A program made the translations under genes and the position numbers. The notes below the pieces were generated by a model. The model was given only the letters and a program-made list of their open reading frames with translations. It was not told the DNA's origin and did not search any database. Shown in pieces: positions 50,351 to 60,207 of a DNA stretch of 64,000 bases. Numbering within the stretch: the first letter of the stretch is position 1; each line of letters begins with the position of its first letter. This stretch comes from Candidatus Nitrosopelagicus sp. GTDB lineage: Archaea > Thermoproteota > Nitrososphaeria > Nitrososphaerales > Nitrosopumilaceae. Location: positions 1-64,000 of the forward strand of contig JAOLYM010000004.1 of the NCBI GenBank assembly GCA_028343435.1, given 5' to 3'.

Positions 50351-51784
50351 CTAATTTATGTATCCTGCTTCTCTTAATTTATTCTCAATATCTTTGGCCT
50401 CATCAATTCCAATTTCTTCATCAGTTTTCTTGATAGCAAAATCTAATTTTCCATTTAATTTCTTCAATTCATTTTCAAATTCAACAACTTTTTGTTGATT
50501 TTTACTTGCTATGTTATTTTCTTCTAAGGGGTCATTTTTTAAATCAAATAAATGCACATTTTTTTCAGGAATATTTCTATCTCTAAAATATTTAAATTTT
50601 GAGGTTCTAATTCCAACTACATTTGAATCTGGAGATTTGATAACATTAACTGAACTTTCTATGAATACGTTTGATTCAGTAAATCCTAAATTTGAAATAC
50701 TTGGTACTAAACTTTTTCCTCTACGTTCAAGTTGGTCATTTGATAAATTACACATATCAAATATTGTAGGAAAGATATCTATACTTCTAACTAGTTTTTT
50801 AACTATTTTTTCTCGAGGTAATCCATTTCCACAAAAAATTAATGGAACACGTATTCGATCATCGTAAATATTTGATTTTGGTAAAATAGTATATTCCATC
50901 AGGCGTTTTCTATAATTAGAAATATCTAGTTTTTCTAGTTTTATTTTTTCAGGTTCCTGTCGTTTTTCTTTAGTTTTATTGACATATTCTTTATATCTAC
51001 TTGCTAATTTTTTTCTAAATGGAATTATAGTTTTCATTTGAATTCCCATTTTTAATGACAATCCTGGTTCGATAATTCTTCTTTGACGTTGTTCATAATC
51101 AAATTTTTCTAATTCTTCATCAAAAGCACCAGATTCAAGACCATGATCTGCTGTAAATACTACTAAAGTATTTTCCAGATCAATTTTTTCAATAATTTTT
51201 CCAATCCATTTATCTTGTGCTGAAATTATTCGTTCATAATTATTTTTTCCAAATTTTGAATCATTAATTTCGTGTGGACCTTTTTCAATTTGTTCATTTT
51301 TTGGATAAATTAATAAATTAAGGTCATAAAGTTGTAGATAACAGAACCATGAATCACGTTTACTGATACGAGATAATTTTTCAATAATTTCATTTCCTAA
51401 TCCTGACCATATTTTTTCTTTAGTTTGATCATAAGTATCCAAATTTTCACCAAAAATTTTTTTGAAACCAATATGTGCTAATGGTTTTTGTATTATTGCA
51501 TGCGTGTAATACCCTCTATTTTTTAATTCATCTACATAAGTTACAATATTTGGATTTATTTTGAAAAGATTTCCATCTTGAACAAGTGCTTCAAATGGAT
51601 ATAATGATGTTAAAATACTTGAAACAGATGGTGTTGAACTCATTCCTGACGAAATTGCTTGTTCAAAATAAATTCCATTTTTAACAAGTTTATCTATATT
51701 TGGTGTAATTGAAGTTTTATTTTTTCCAACACATAAATCAGCTCTGAATCCATCAAGGACTAAAAAAAGAATATTAGGTTTCAT
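50351..51784 (-). CDS. Sulfatase/alkaline-phosphatase superfamily protein with degenerate sulfatase signature
   Basis: NILFLVLDGFRADLC, TPNIDKLVKNGIYFEQA, VVFTADHGLESGAF, RVPLIFCGNG; signature position reads STPSV. Confidence 0.88.
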   Translation of the reverse strand: MKPNILFLVLDGFRADLCVGKNKTSITPNIDKLVKNGIYFEQAISSGMSSTPSVSSILTSLYPFEALVQDGNLFKINPNIVTYVDELKNRGYYTHAIIQKPLAHIGFKKIFGENLDTYDQTKEKIWSGLGNEIIEKLSRISKRDSWFCYLQLYDLNLLIYPKNEQIEKGPHEINDSKFGKNNYERIISAQDKWIGKIIEKIDLENTLVVFTADHGLESGAFDEELEKFDYEQRQRRIIEPGLSLKMGIQMKTIIPFRKKLASRYKEYVNKTKEKRQEPEKIKLEKLDISNYRKRLMEYTILPKSNIYDDRIRVPLIFCGNGLPREKIVKKLVRSIDIFPTIFDMCNLSNDQLERRGKSLVPSISNLGFTESNVFIESSVNVIKSPDSNVVGIRTSKFKYFRDRNIPEKNVHLFDLKNDPLEENNIASKNQQKVVEFENELKKLNGKLDFAIKKTDEEIGIDEAKDIENKLREAGYIN

Positions 51785-51802
51785 AATACTTGAAAATTTA
51801 AT

Positions 51803-52933
51803 TCACCTATAACTATTATTTTTTATTGTCAAGTAAATTCGAAATATTCCAAAACTCATTAAAATTAAACTCAAAGAAATTAAGCTAAAAACAATTAAAA
51901 TTTTCTCAAATAGTATATTCTGATTAATTATGTAATTTGGAATAAATGGTATGGCACTAGCAACAAGTAATACAAATGAAAAAATTATCATCAATATATT
52001 TTCATTTAACAATTTTCGCTTAATTGTAAAAATTGCTATAGGAAATGCTATTAGAACTGATGATAAAATGAAAATTAAATTTCTCTCATCAGGATTTATT
52101 CCTAAAATTCCTTTTCCACGTGGATTTTCATCAATTTGATCAAATGAAAGAAGTAATCGTACAACCCATTCTTTCTCTGATAATGATCTTGGAAGCTCAT
52201 AATGTGCATAATCATTATTACCTGAAACATACGAGTCAAAATGAAAACTCTTTTTTTCTATATCAATAAAAAACACATCTGAATTTTGTAAAACCCATTT
52301 ATCACAATTTTTTGTATTACAGTCTGAAAAATTTTCTTGATAAATTTTAGTTATTTTCCCATCATCATTCTTTGAAATTCTATAGTCAAAAATCTCTATA
52401 TTGTCAATATTTCCTATCAATCGTCCTCCATTGGCAATTGGTTTTCCATCATTCATTGAAAAACGTAAAAATTTTAAATCTGTTGGCAAAGTACAAATCT
52501 CATTAGTTACGCTTGATATCTCATCATCAAAGTTTTCATTATCATAAATTGTTACAATTGATTTTGAATCTTTTAGTTTAATTTCGGTCCAGTATTGTTT
52601 GTTAATTTCAGCTTTTATTGAGGGTAATAGAATTTCTCCATTACATTGTTTATCCCCATAAAACATTGCATTATTTTTGCTCCATGATGAAATAAACGGT
52701 TTATCTTCTATACTTTTTATCCTAAAACTAACACTATCCTGAGGACAAGCTTTACAACCTCTTTCAAATGATTCACCATTTATTTTACATTGTAAACAAC
52801 TATCTGAACCAATATTTGAAATTCCTATGACAATATTTGCTGAATCATTAGGATTTTCAGCAGTGAATTTATCAAATATGTAGATGGAAATCAACACTAT
52901 GCTGATAAGAAACAATATTTCTAAAATTTTCAT
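51803..52933 (-). CDS. Hypothetical membrane protein with Cys-rich extracellular segment
   Basis: N-terminal signal anchor, CLQCKINGESFERGCKACPQ, several C-terminal hydrophobic segments. Confidence 0.65.
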   Translation of the reverse strand: MKILEILFLISIVLISIYIFDKFTAENPNDSANIVIGISNIGSDSCLQCKINGESFERGCKACPQDSVSFRIKSIEDKPFISSWSKNNAMFYGDKQCNGEILLPSIKAEINKQYWTEIKLKDSKSIVTIYDNENFDDEISSVTNEICTLPTDLKFLRFSMNDGKPIANGGRLIGNIDNIEIFDYRISKNDDGKITKIYQENFSDCNTKNCDKWVLQNSDVFFIDIEKKSFHFDSYVSGNNDYAHYELPRSLSEKEWVVRLLLSFDQIDENPRGKGILGINPDERNLIFILSSVLIAFPIAIFTIKRKLLNENILMIIFSFVLLVASAIPFIPNYIINQNILFEKILIVFSLISLSLILMSFGIFRIYLTIKNNSYR

Positions 52934-52993
52934 CTAATGCAATTTATGAATTATAAGCTATATGAGGATTAATAACTAATCATAAGATTCAAT

Positions 52994-53932
52994 TTAATCA
53001 AAATTATTTATTTTTTCTAAGAGACTAATAATGTCCTTTTTTTCAACATGTTTTGGGTTATTCATTAAATGTTTAGAATCTTTTAAGATTATATTTGCAG
53101 CATCTTCTAAGTTTTGTTTTAATATAATTTTATCAAATTTTAGTTTATTTACAATATGATTAAATCTATCAGTAAATTTTGATGAATTAAATTCATGTGC
53201 CACACGTGTTGTAAATGCTAATGCATGACCATGACTATATCCTTCATTAGAATAAACATATGATAATGCATGTCCTAAAGTGGTTGAACAATTACCAAAA
53301 CCTAAACCTGTGATTAATGATCCCATCGGTAACTTTTCATATTTTTCATTTAATATGCCATCTTCCAAAATTTCAAACGCCTTCTGACATAGGAATCTGG
53401 TATATTCATTTCCATTTTTACTGTCATATCCTTCAGAACATTGTGCACACGCATCTATAGCTGAATTTTTGAGAATATCTTGGGGCGTATTTTTAATAAA
53501 ATATGGATCAACAATTGCAACATCTGCAAACATTTTGTCATCATGGAAACTTGTTTTTTTTCCATTTACTGTTAAAACAGAAATTCTTGTCACCTCACTT
53601 CCACTCCCAAATGTAGTTGGAATTAAAATTTTTTTCTTTTGTAATTTGTGTGCAACAAATTTTGCAACATCTAAAGAACTTCCACCTCCTAATCCTATAA
53701 TATAATCAATATCTTTATTTTTAAAATCTGAAATAATCTTTTCAGCTGTATCTGATGATGGATTGGGTTCAACATCATCAAAATATATCTGATTTTCTAA
53801 ATTTGTATAATTTAACCATCCTCTTGAAATTGCTCCTTTTGAGGTAATTACTAATGATTTATTGGGATATTTGAAATCTTTTGCAGAATCTATTCCAAAT
53901 TTTATACAATTTGGCTGTTTGATAATATTCAT
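52994..53932 (-). CDS. Iron-containing alcohol dehydrogenase (candidate phosphonoacetaldehyde reductase)
   Basis: YIIGLGGGSSLDVAKFVAHKL, PTTFGSGSEVT, LGHALSYVYSNEGYSHGHALA; divergent from pepM. Confidence 0.8.
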   Translation of the reverse strand: MNIIKQPNCIKFGIDSAKDFKYPNKSLVITSKGAISRGWLNYTNLENQIYFDDVEPNPSSDTAEKIISDFKNKDIDYIIGLGGGSSLDVAKFVAHKLQKKKILIPTTFGSGSEVTRISVLTVNGKKTSFHDDKMFADVAIVDPYFIKNTPQDILKNSAIDACAQCSEGYDSKNGNEYTRFLCQKAFEILEDGILNEKYEKLPMGSLITGLGFGNCSTTLGHALSYVYSNEGYSHGHALAFTTRVAHEFNSSKFTDRFNHIVNKLKFDKIILKQNLEDAANIILKDSKHLMNNPKHVEKKDIISLLEKINNFD

Positions 53933-53983
53933 ACATTATAATTGATGGGATGTTTTTTATAACTTACAATTACCATTTTCTTA

Positions 53984-54880
53984 ATGATTCAATCTGAAAA
54001 TTTAGTAAATTTGTTAGAAAAAAAACCAATTGTAAAAGTTTGTGGTGCCTATGACGCCATGTCTGCAAAATTAGTTGAAGCGCATGGGTTTGATGCAATA
54101 TGGGCTGGAAGTTTTGCAATTTCGGCGATTCATAATGTACCTGATGCTAGTATCTTAACTATGACTGAATTTTTTGATGCAGCCTCTAACATGGCTCAAT
54201 CTTGTGAAATTCCTGTTATTGCAGACTGTGATACTGGTTATGGTGATGCAAATAATGTCAGACATTTAGTAAAAAAATATGAAAATGCTGGAATTGCTGG
54301 AATATGTATTGAGGATAAGACATTTCCTAAACAAAATAGCTTGTTAAAAGATGGAAATAATCAATTATTATCAGAAAAGGATTTTGTTGCAAAAATACTT
54401 GCAGCTAATGACGTAAAACAAAATAAAGCATTCTCAATTATTGCTCGTGTAGAAGCATTAATTTCAGGAATAGGGATGGATGAAGCTCTAAAAAGAGCAT
54501 ATGCATATGAAAAAGCAGGAGCAGATCTAATTTTAATTCACTCAAAAAAAATCTCACCTGAAGAAATTTTTGAATTTTCTGAATCATGGAAAGGAAGCTC
54601 ACCTTTAGTTGTTATACCTACAACATATTATTCTGTAAAAATTGATGAATTAATTTCACGTAATATCAAAATGGTGATTTATGCTAATCAAACATTGAGA
54701 GCTGCTCATTTGGCACTAAATAATCTACTTAGCAAAATGAAAGATGCTAACAATATGGATGAAATACAAAATGAAATGTCACCAATGGATGATATTTTTA
54801 AATTACAAGAAATGTTTGAGATTAAGTCACAAGAAAAAGATATCGAAGAGAAGTTAAGAAAATTAGGTTATATCTCTTGA
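53984..54880 (+). CDS. pepM: Phosphoenolpyruvate mutase
   Basis: EDKTFPKQNS (EDKxxxxxNS motif), VKVCGAYDAMSAKLVEAHGFDAIWAG, ADCDTGYGDANNV. Confidence 0.93.
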   Translation: MIQSENLVNLLEKKPIVKVCGAYDAMSAKLVEAHGFDAIWAGSFAISAIHNVPDASILTMTEFFDAASNMAQSCEIPVIADCDTGYGDANNVRHLVKKYENAGIAGICIEDKTFPKQNSLLKDGNNQLLSEKDFVAKILAANDVKQNKAFSIIARVEALISGIGMDEALKRAYAYEKAGADLILIHSKKISPEEIFEFSESWKGSSPLVVIPTTYYSVKIDELISRNIKMVIYANQTLRAAHLALNNLLSKMKDANNMDEIQNEMSPMDDIFKLQEMFEIKSQEKDIEEKLRKLGYIS

Positions 54881-55365
54881 CAAATTCGTTTCAAATTAAA
54901 ATCTTTGATTATCTTCAAAAACATAATATTCAAAATTTTATTGGAGTTCCTGACTCGACTCTTAAAGAATTTATATCCTATGGATTAAAAAATAAAAAAA
55001 TTATTGTTACTACTAGGGAAGAAGAGGCAATTGGTATTGCAACTGGAATGTGTTTGTCTGGAAGTGATTCTTTAGTTTTTATGCAAAATGCTGGATTTGC
55101 AAATTCACTTAGTACGATAACATCGCTTGTTAAATTATATAAAATCCCTATGATTTTTTTAATTGGTTGGAGAGGATATCTTAAAGATGATGCTCCTGAA
55201 CATCTTCAAATTGGAAAAATTCAACCTGAATTAATTAAAATTATTGAATTACCCTCAAAAACTCTTTCAGAAAATAATTGGAAAAAAAATTGTGATTGGG
55301 CTATCAAAAAAATTAAAAATAATTCTCCATGTGCACTAATTGTAAAGAGGGAATTTCATGATTAG
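54877..55365 (+). CDS. ppd: Phosphonopyruvate decarboxylase, N-terminal (alpha) subunit
   Basis: FIGVPDSTLKEF...TTREEEAIGIATGMCLSGSDSLVFMQNAGFANSLSTITSL; TTG start overlapping pepM stop. Confidence 0.88.
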   Translation: MTNSFQIKIFDYLQKHNIQNFIGVPDSTLKEFISYGLKNKKIIVTTREEEAIGIATGMCLSGSDSLVFMQNAGFANSLSTITSLVKLYKIPMIFLIGWRGYLKDDAPEHLQIGKIQPELIKIIELPSKTLSENNWKKNCDWAIKKIKNNSPCALIVKREFHD

Positions 55366-55918
55366 AAAAGAAGCAATGAAGATAATATTAGATCAAATTG
55401 CTTTATCACCAATTATATCTGCAAATGGATTCATGAGTAGAGATTTATTTGAACTAAAAGAAAAAATTTCTAATTTCTATATGATAGGTTCTATGGGATT
55501 GGCATCTTCAATTGGACTTGGTGTTGCATTAAAAAACCCTAGAAAAAAAATTTATGTTTTTGATGGTGATGGAAATATTTTGATGAACTTAGGTTCATTA
55601 GTCACAACTGGATATTTGTGCCCTAAGAACCTAATTCATATTATTTTTGATAATAATAGTCATGAATCTACTGGTGGTCAACCTACTGCATCAAATGAAA
55701 TAGAATTATCTAAGTTTGGTCAAGTCTGTAATTACAAAGTATTTACTATAACAGACAAAACTTCTCTAAAAAATTGTTTCAAAAAAATTAAAAAAATTAA
55801 CCAATCTGTAATGATTGTAATAAAAATTTCAAAAAGTGATGTTAGAAGTCATCGTGTATCATTAAAACCTGAATTTATTAAAAAAAGATTTATGAATTCA
55901 CTCAAATTAAAAAAATGA
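55358..55918 (+). CDS. ppd: Phosphonopyruvate decarboxylase, C-terminal (TPP-binding) subunit
   Basis: GSMGLASSIGLGVAL, VFDGDGNILMNLGSLVTTG, IIFDNNSHESTGGQPT. Confidence 0.88.
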   Translation: MIRKEAMKIILDQIALSPIISANGFMSRDLFELKEKISNFYMIGSMGLASSIGLGVALKNPRKKIYVFDGDGNILMNLGSLVTTGYLCPKNLIHIIFDNNSHESTGGQPTASNEIELSKFGQVCNYKVFTITDKTSLKNCFKKIKKINQSVMIVIKISKSDVRSHRVSLKPEFIKKRFMNSLKLKK

Positions 55919-56664
55919 AAGCAATTATCATCGCAGCAGGAATTGGTTCGCGATTAGGTGATTTAACAAAAGATTTACCTAAACCTTTGATTGATGTTAA
56001 TGGTAAATCTATTCTTGAAAGACAAATTGAACTTTTTAAAAAATTTGGAATTAATGAAATATTTATTATAACTGGTTACAAAAATGATAAAATTAAATTT
56101 AGTGATATCAATTGTGTTTATAATTCTGAATATCAACAAACAGAACAAATTGGAAGTTTAATGAAGGCAAGAAATGAAATATCTGGAGATGTAATAATTT
56201 CATTTGGGGATATTTTATTTGAAGAAAAAATTTTAGAAGAATTACTTGAAAATAAAGATGATTTTGTTTTGGTGAGTGATCCAAATTGGAAAAAATCATA
56301 TGAATCAAGACCTGATAATCCTCCTACGCAATCTGATTTCATTGCATTGAAAAATAATAAAATAATAAAATTTTTCAAAAATTCTTTAGAAATTGATAAT
56401 TCTTATTCTGTAGTTGAATTTATTGGATTAATGAAAATGTCTACCACGTCGTCTAATATTTTCTTACAGAAATATAATAATTTAGAAAAGTCTCATACTG
56501 GAAAGTTTCATTTTGCATCTAGTTTTATGAATGCAAAATTTATTGATTTTTTTGAAGAACTACGACTATCTGGAATTCAGATGTATACATTGAATGTTAA
56601 CGGTAAATGGTGTGAAATTGATACTATTCAAGATTTGGAAATTGCTAAAAAATTATTCATTTGA
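55915..56664 (+). CDS. Sugar-phosphate/phosphonate nucleotidyltransferase (NTP_transferase family), copy 1
   Basis: MKAIIIAAGIGSRLGDLTKDLPKPLIDVNGKSILERQIELFKKFG; C-terminal GKWCEIDTIQDLEIAKKLF. Confidence 0.88.
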   Translation: MKAIIIAAGIGSRLGDLTKDLPKPLIDVNGKSILERQIELFKKFGINEIFIITGYKNDKIKFSDINCVYNSEYQQTEQIGSLMKARNEISGDVIISFGDILFEEKILEELLENKDDFVLVSDPNWKKSYESRPDNPPTQSDFIALKNNKIIKFFKNSLEIDNSYSVVEFIGLMKMSTTSSNIFLQKYNNLEKSHTGKFHFASSFMNAKFIDFFEELRLSGIQMYTLNVNGKWCEIDTIQDLEIAKKLFI

Positions 56665-56737
56665 TACTATTTTTTATCCATAATTTAGTTGAATTTCTGA
56701 ATATTGTTTATATATCCATCCTATCAAGGAAAGTTCT

Positions 56738-58855
56738 TTGAAAAATAATCGAAAACCATTGAAAATCTATTTGGGTGATCTTACTTATGAAACTGTAACA
56801 ATTTCTGCAGAATCCATGCCTCTGAATATCGGATTTGTTGCAGCCTACTGTAAAAAACAATTTGGAGATAATGTGGATCTAACTCTTTTCAAGTACATTG
56901 GTGATTTAGAAAAGGCAATCAAAGAAAATCCTCCTGATATATTGGCACTAAGTAATTACGTTTGGAACAGGAATCTAAGTTATGAAATGTTTTCTATAAT
57001 GTCTGAAAGAAATCCTGATACATTATTGGTATGGGGCGGTCCAAATTTCCCTATTGATCTTCCATCTCAAAGAAAATTCATGAAAAAATATTCAAAAATT
57101 GATGTTTATGTTCCTGTTGATGGGGAAGTTGGATTTTCTAATGTTGTTGAAAAAGCTTTACGTTCAAAATCTCATTCTGAAATAAGATCTACTGTAATAA
57201 CCGAACCAATTGATGGTTGTGTTACTAGAGGTGAAGATGATGAAATAAAATACACAATCCCAATAATTAGAATTAAAGAATTAGATGAAATCCCTTCTCC
57301 TTACACAACTGGGTTACTGGATAAATTTTTTGATGGAAAATTAACTCCAATGATGCAAACAAATCGTGGTTGTCCTTTCCATTGTACATTTTGTGCTGAT
57401 GGTAAAGATGAAGTTAATAAAGTTAATAGTTTTGGATTGGAACGTGTAATTGATGAACTAAATTATATTGCAAATCATAAACATGATAAAACCCATAATA
57501 TGATATTTAGTGATTTAAATTTTGGAATGTATCCTAGAGATAGGGATATATCTAAACATCTCGCTAAATTACAAACTGAATATAATTATCCTGATTTTAT
57601 CTATATTAGTACTGGAAAAAATCAAAAAGAAAAAATAATTGAAGCCATAAAAACACTAAAAGACTCAATGCCTTTGTGGATGTCTGTTCAATCTCTAGAT
57701 CAAACTGTTTTGAAAAATATTAGACGAGATAATATTAGTACTGATCAAATGTTAGCGTTACAACCTGCAATTAAAGATGCAGGATTACAAACAAGAGCTG
57801 AAGTCATACTTGGTTTACCTGGAGAAACTTATGAAAATCATATGAAAACATTAAGAGATTTGGTAAGTGCAAGAATGGATGAAATACAAGTTCATACCTG
57901 TATGATGTTAGATGGTTCAGAAATGGGTACTCCTGCTGAAAGAAAAAAGTGGGATTTACATACTAAATTCAGAATTTTACAACGTGATTTTGCAAAATTA
58001 AGTAACGGGAAAACAGTTCTTGAGTATGAAGAAGTTTCTGTTAGTTCCCCACATATGAGCTTTGAAGAATATGTTGATATGAGAATTTTAGCATTTGTAA
58101 CATATGTGACTAATCGTGGAACTGTCTATGATCCGATAATCAAATTTATGAGAGAGCAAAACTTGGATGTTTTTGATTATTTCTGCAAAATTAAAGATGA
58201 CATAAAAGATGCACCACCTTCAATTCAAGATATTTTTCAACGTTTCAAAGATTCAACAATAAATGAATTATGGGATTCACCAGAAGAAATCATTGAAAAT
58301 TATCAAAAAGATTCGGAATATCAAAAACTTCTAGATGGTAAAGAAGGAATTAATGTAATGTATAATTTCCTTGCAGAAGTAACAGCTGAATCAATGGATG
58401 ATTGGGCTGGATATATCTTAAAAATTGCACATGATTTCATTAAAAATTCTGAAAAAAAAGATATTGATTGGGAAGATAAGTTCAAAGACGTGTCAAATTT
58501 TTGTCGTGGAACTGCTCATAACACATTAGGCAAAAATAGAATGGAGACTAATCCTGTATTTGAATTCAAATATGATGTAATAAAATGGCTAACAAACACA
58601 AGTGATACTAATTTAGATAATTTCAAATTAACAAATTCTTATAATATTAGTTTTGAATTAACTGAAAAACAATTCAAATCTGTTCAAGATACTCTGAATA
58701 CGTATGGCGAAACTATGGTTGGAAAAAGTAAAGCACTTAGAATGATATCTAGTACTAATTTGTGGCGACATCCAATAATTCAAAAAAATATACAAAAATC
58801 TCCTACAATAAAAAATCCAGGTTCAATTGATAGTGTTTGGTATGATCAAGATTAA
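56738..58855 (+). CDS. Radical SAM protein with N-terminal B12-binding-like domain
   Basis: CPFHCTFC cluster motif; N-terminal [17 protein letters not shown]...[14 protein letters not shown]...[13 protein letters not shown] start. Confidence 0.85.
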   Translation: MKNNRKPLKIYLGDLTYETVTISAESMPLNIGFVAAYCKKQFGDNVDLTLFKYIGDLEKAIKENPPDILALSNYVWNRNLSYEMFSIMSERNPDTLLVWGGPNFPIDLPSQRKFMKKYSKIDVYVPVDGEVGFSNVVEKALRSKSHSEIRSTVITEPIDGCVTRGEDDEIKYTIPIIRIKELDEIPSPYTTGLLDKFFDGKLTPMMQTNRGCPFHCTFCADGKDEVNKVNSFGLERVIDELNYIANHKHDKTHNMIFSDLNFGMYPRDRDISKHLAKLQTEYNYPDFIYISTGKNQKEKIIEAIKTLKDSMPLWMSVQSLDQTVLKNIRRDNISTDQMLALQPAIKDAGLQTRAEVILGLPGETYENHMKTLRDLVSARMDEIQVHTCMMLDGSEMGTPAERKKWDLHTKFRILQRDFAKLSNGKTVLEYEEVSVSSPHMSFEEYVDMRILAFVTYVTNRGTVYDPIIKFMREQNLDVFDYFCKIKDDIKDAPPSIQDIFQRFKDSTINELWDSPEEIIENYQKDSEYQKLLDGKEGINVMYNFLAEVTAESMDDWAGYILKIAHDFIKNSEKKDIDWEDKFKDVSNFCRGTAHNTLGKNRMETNPVFEFKYDVIKWLTNTSDTNLDNFKLTNSYNISFELTEKQFKSVQDTLNTYGETMVGKSKALRMISSTNLWRHPIIQKNIQKSPTIKNPGSIDSVWYDQD

Positions 58856-59367
58856 TCAGTTTTTTGTAATTCATAAGTTAACGCTGCACAAATAGTATAA
58901 GATCCCATAATTTTTCCATCTTTAATCATTTTAAGGAATTTTTTGAACTTCATTTTTTTCACAGAAAGTAATTCTCCTTCTTCTAAATTTGGCTCAGTAA
59001 TTTTTATTAAATCCGTTGCTACATAGCAATCAATAATTTGTGTGTTATATCCTAGCTTAGGATAAAATTTCATTAAATGTTTAATTTTTCCTGCTTTGTA
59101 TCCTGTTTCTTCTAATAGTTCTCGTTTAATTGCTTTCAACGGGGTTTCACCTTTATCCACATTTCCTGCTGGAATTTCTAATACATATCCCATTGGGAAT
59201 CTAAATTCTTTCACTAAAATAATATCATCTTTTTCTAATGCAAGAACTGCAACTGCATTTCCCTGTTCTACCATTTCATGTTTAATTTTAATTCTTACCC
59301 GATTTGTTTCAAAATCTAGAACATCAATATTTTTTCCTTTAAATTTTAACTTTTTTTTAATATTCAT
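58852..59367 (-). CDS. NUDIX hydrolase (ADP-ribose pyrophosphatase-like)
   Basis: [26 protein letters not shown] Nudix box. Confidence 0.93.
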   Translation of the reverse strand: MNIKKKLKFKGKNIDVLDFETNRVRIKIKHEMVEQGNAVAVLALEKDDIILVKEFRFPMGYVLEIPAGNVDKGETPLKAIKRELLEETGYKAGKIKHLMKFYPKLGYNTQIIDCYVATDLIKITEPNLEEGELLSVKKMKFKKFLKMIKDGKIMGSYTICAALTYELQKTD

Positions 59368-59451
59368 TTCTATAAAATAACCTCACAACAAAGTGATTTA
59401 ATCATTCGCCTATATCTCAAGTTATATTATTCAGGCTATTATTATTACCAT

Positions 59452-60207
59452 ATGAAAGCAATTATAGTTGCAGCAGGAATTGGTTCGCGATTAGGTGATT
59501 TAACAAAAGATTTACCTAAACCTTTGATTGATGTTAATGGTAAATCTATTCTTGAAAGACAAATTGAACTTTTTAAAAAATTTGGTATTGATGATATAAT
59601 TATCATTCGAGGTCCTCATAAAAATAAATTTAATTTTGAACAAGTTACATATGTTGATGATGTTGATACTGCTAAACATGATCTATTAGGTTCACTAATG
59701 ACTGCAAAAAAAGAAATGTTTGATGATATAATAATTTCTTATGGAGATATAATTTTTGATGAAAATATATTATCTCAACTTTTTAATTCCACTGAAGATA
59801 CAAGTCTTGCAATTGATTATAATTGGGAAAAAAATTATAATAATAAATCTAATGATCTATTAAACAAGGTTTCAGTTGTAACTTTGGAAAATAACTTTAT
59901 TACTAATATTGGATATTATGAAAATTTTAAAACTTATGAAAATGTAGTTTTTGGTGAATTTATTGGACTCATGAAATTATCTAAATCATCTGCATTGAAT
60001 TTTATACAAAAATATAATATTCTTCAAGAAAATCATGTTGGTAAATTTCATGATTCACCGTCAATACATTTTGGTATTATAACTGATATGATTAATGAAT
60101 TACTAAAAGATGGAATAAAATTCACATCGACTAAAATATCTGGAAAATGGTGTGAAATTGATACTCCAAAAGATTTAGAACTTGCCAAAAAATTATTTAT
60201 AATTTAA
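59452..60207 (+). CDS. Sugar-phosphate/phosphonate nucleotidyltransferase (NTP_transferase family), copy 2
   Basis: Nearly identical N terminus to 55915..56664; GKWCEIDTPKDLELAKKLF. Confidence 0.88.
   Translation: MKAIIVAAGIGSRLGDLTKDLPKPLIDVNGKSILERQIELFKKFGIDDIIIIRGPHKNKFNFEQVTYVDDVDTAKHDLLGSLMTAKKEMFDDIIISYGDIIFDENILSQLFNSTEDTSLAIDYNWEKNYNNKSNDLLNKVSVVTLENNFITNIGYYENFKTYENVVFGEFIGLMKLSKSSALNFIQKYNILQENHVGKFHDSPSIHFGIITDMINELLKDGIKFTSTKISGKWCEIDTPKDLELAKKLFII

Noticed and set aside
50511-50867. 118-aa plus-strand ORF
   Set aside because: Antisense of the sulfatase-fold gene.
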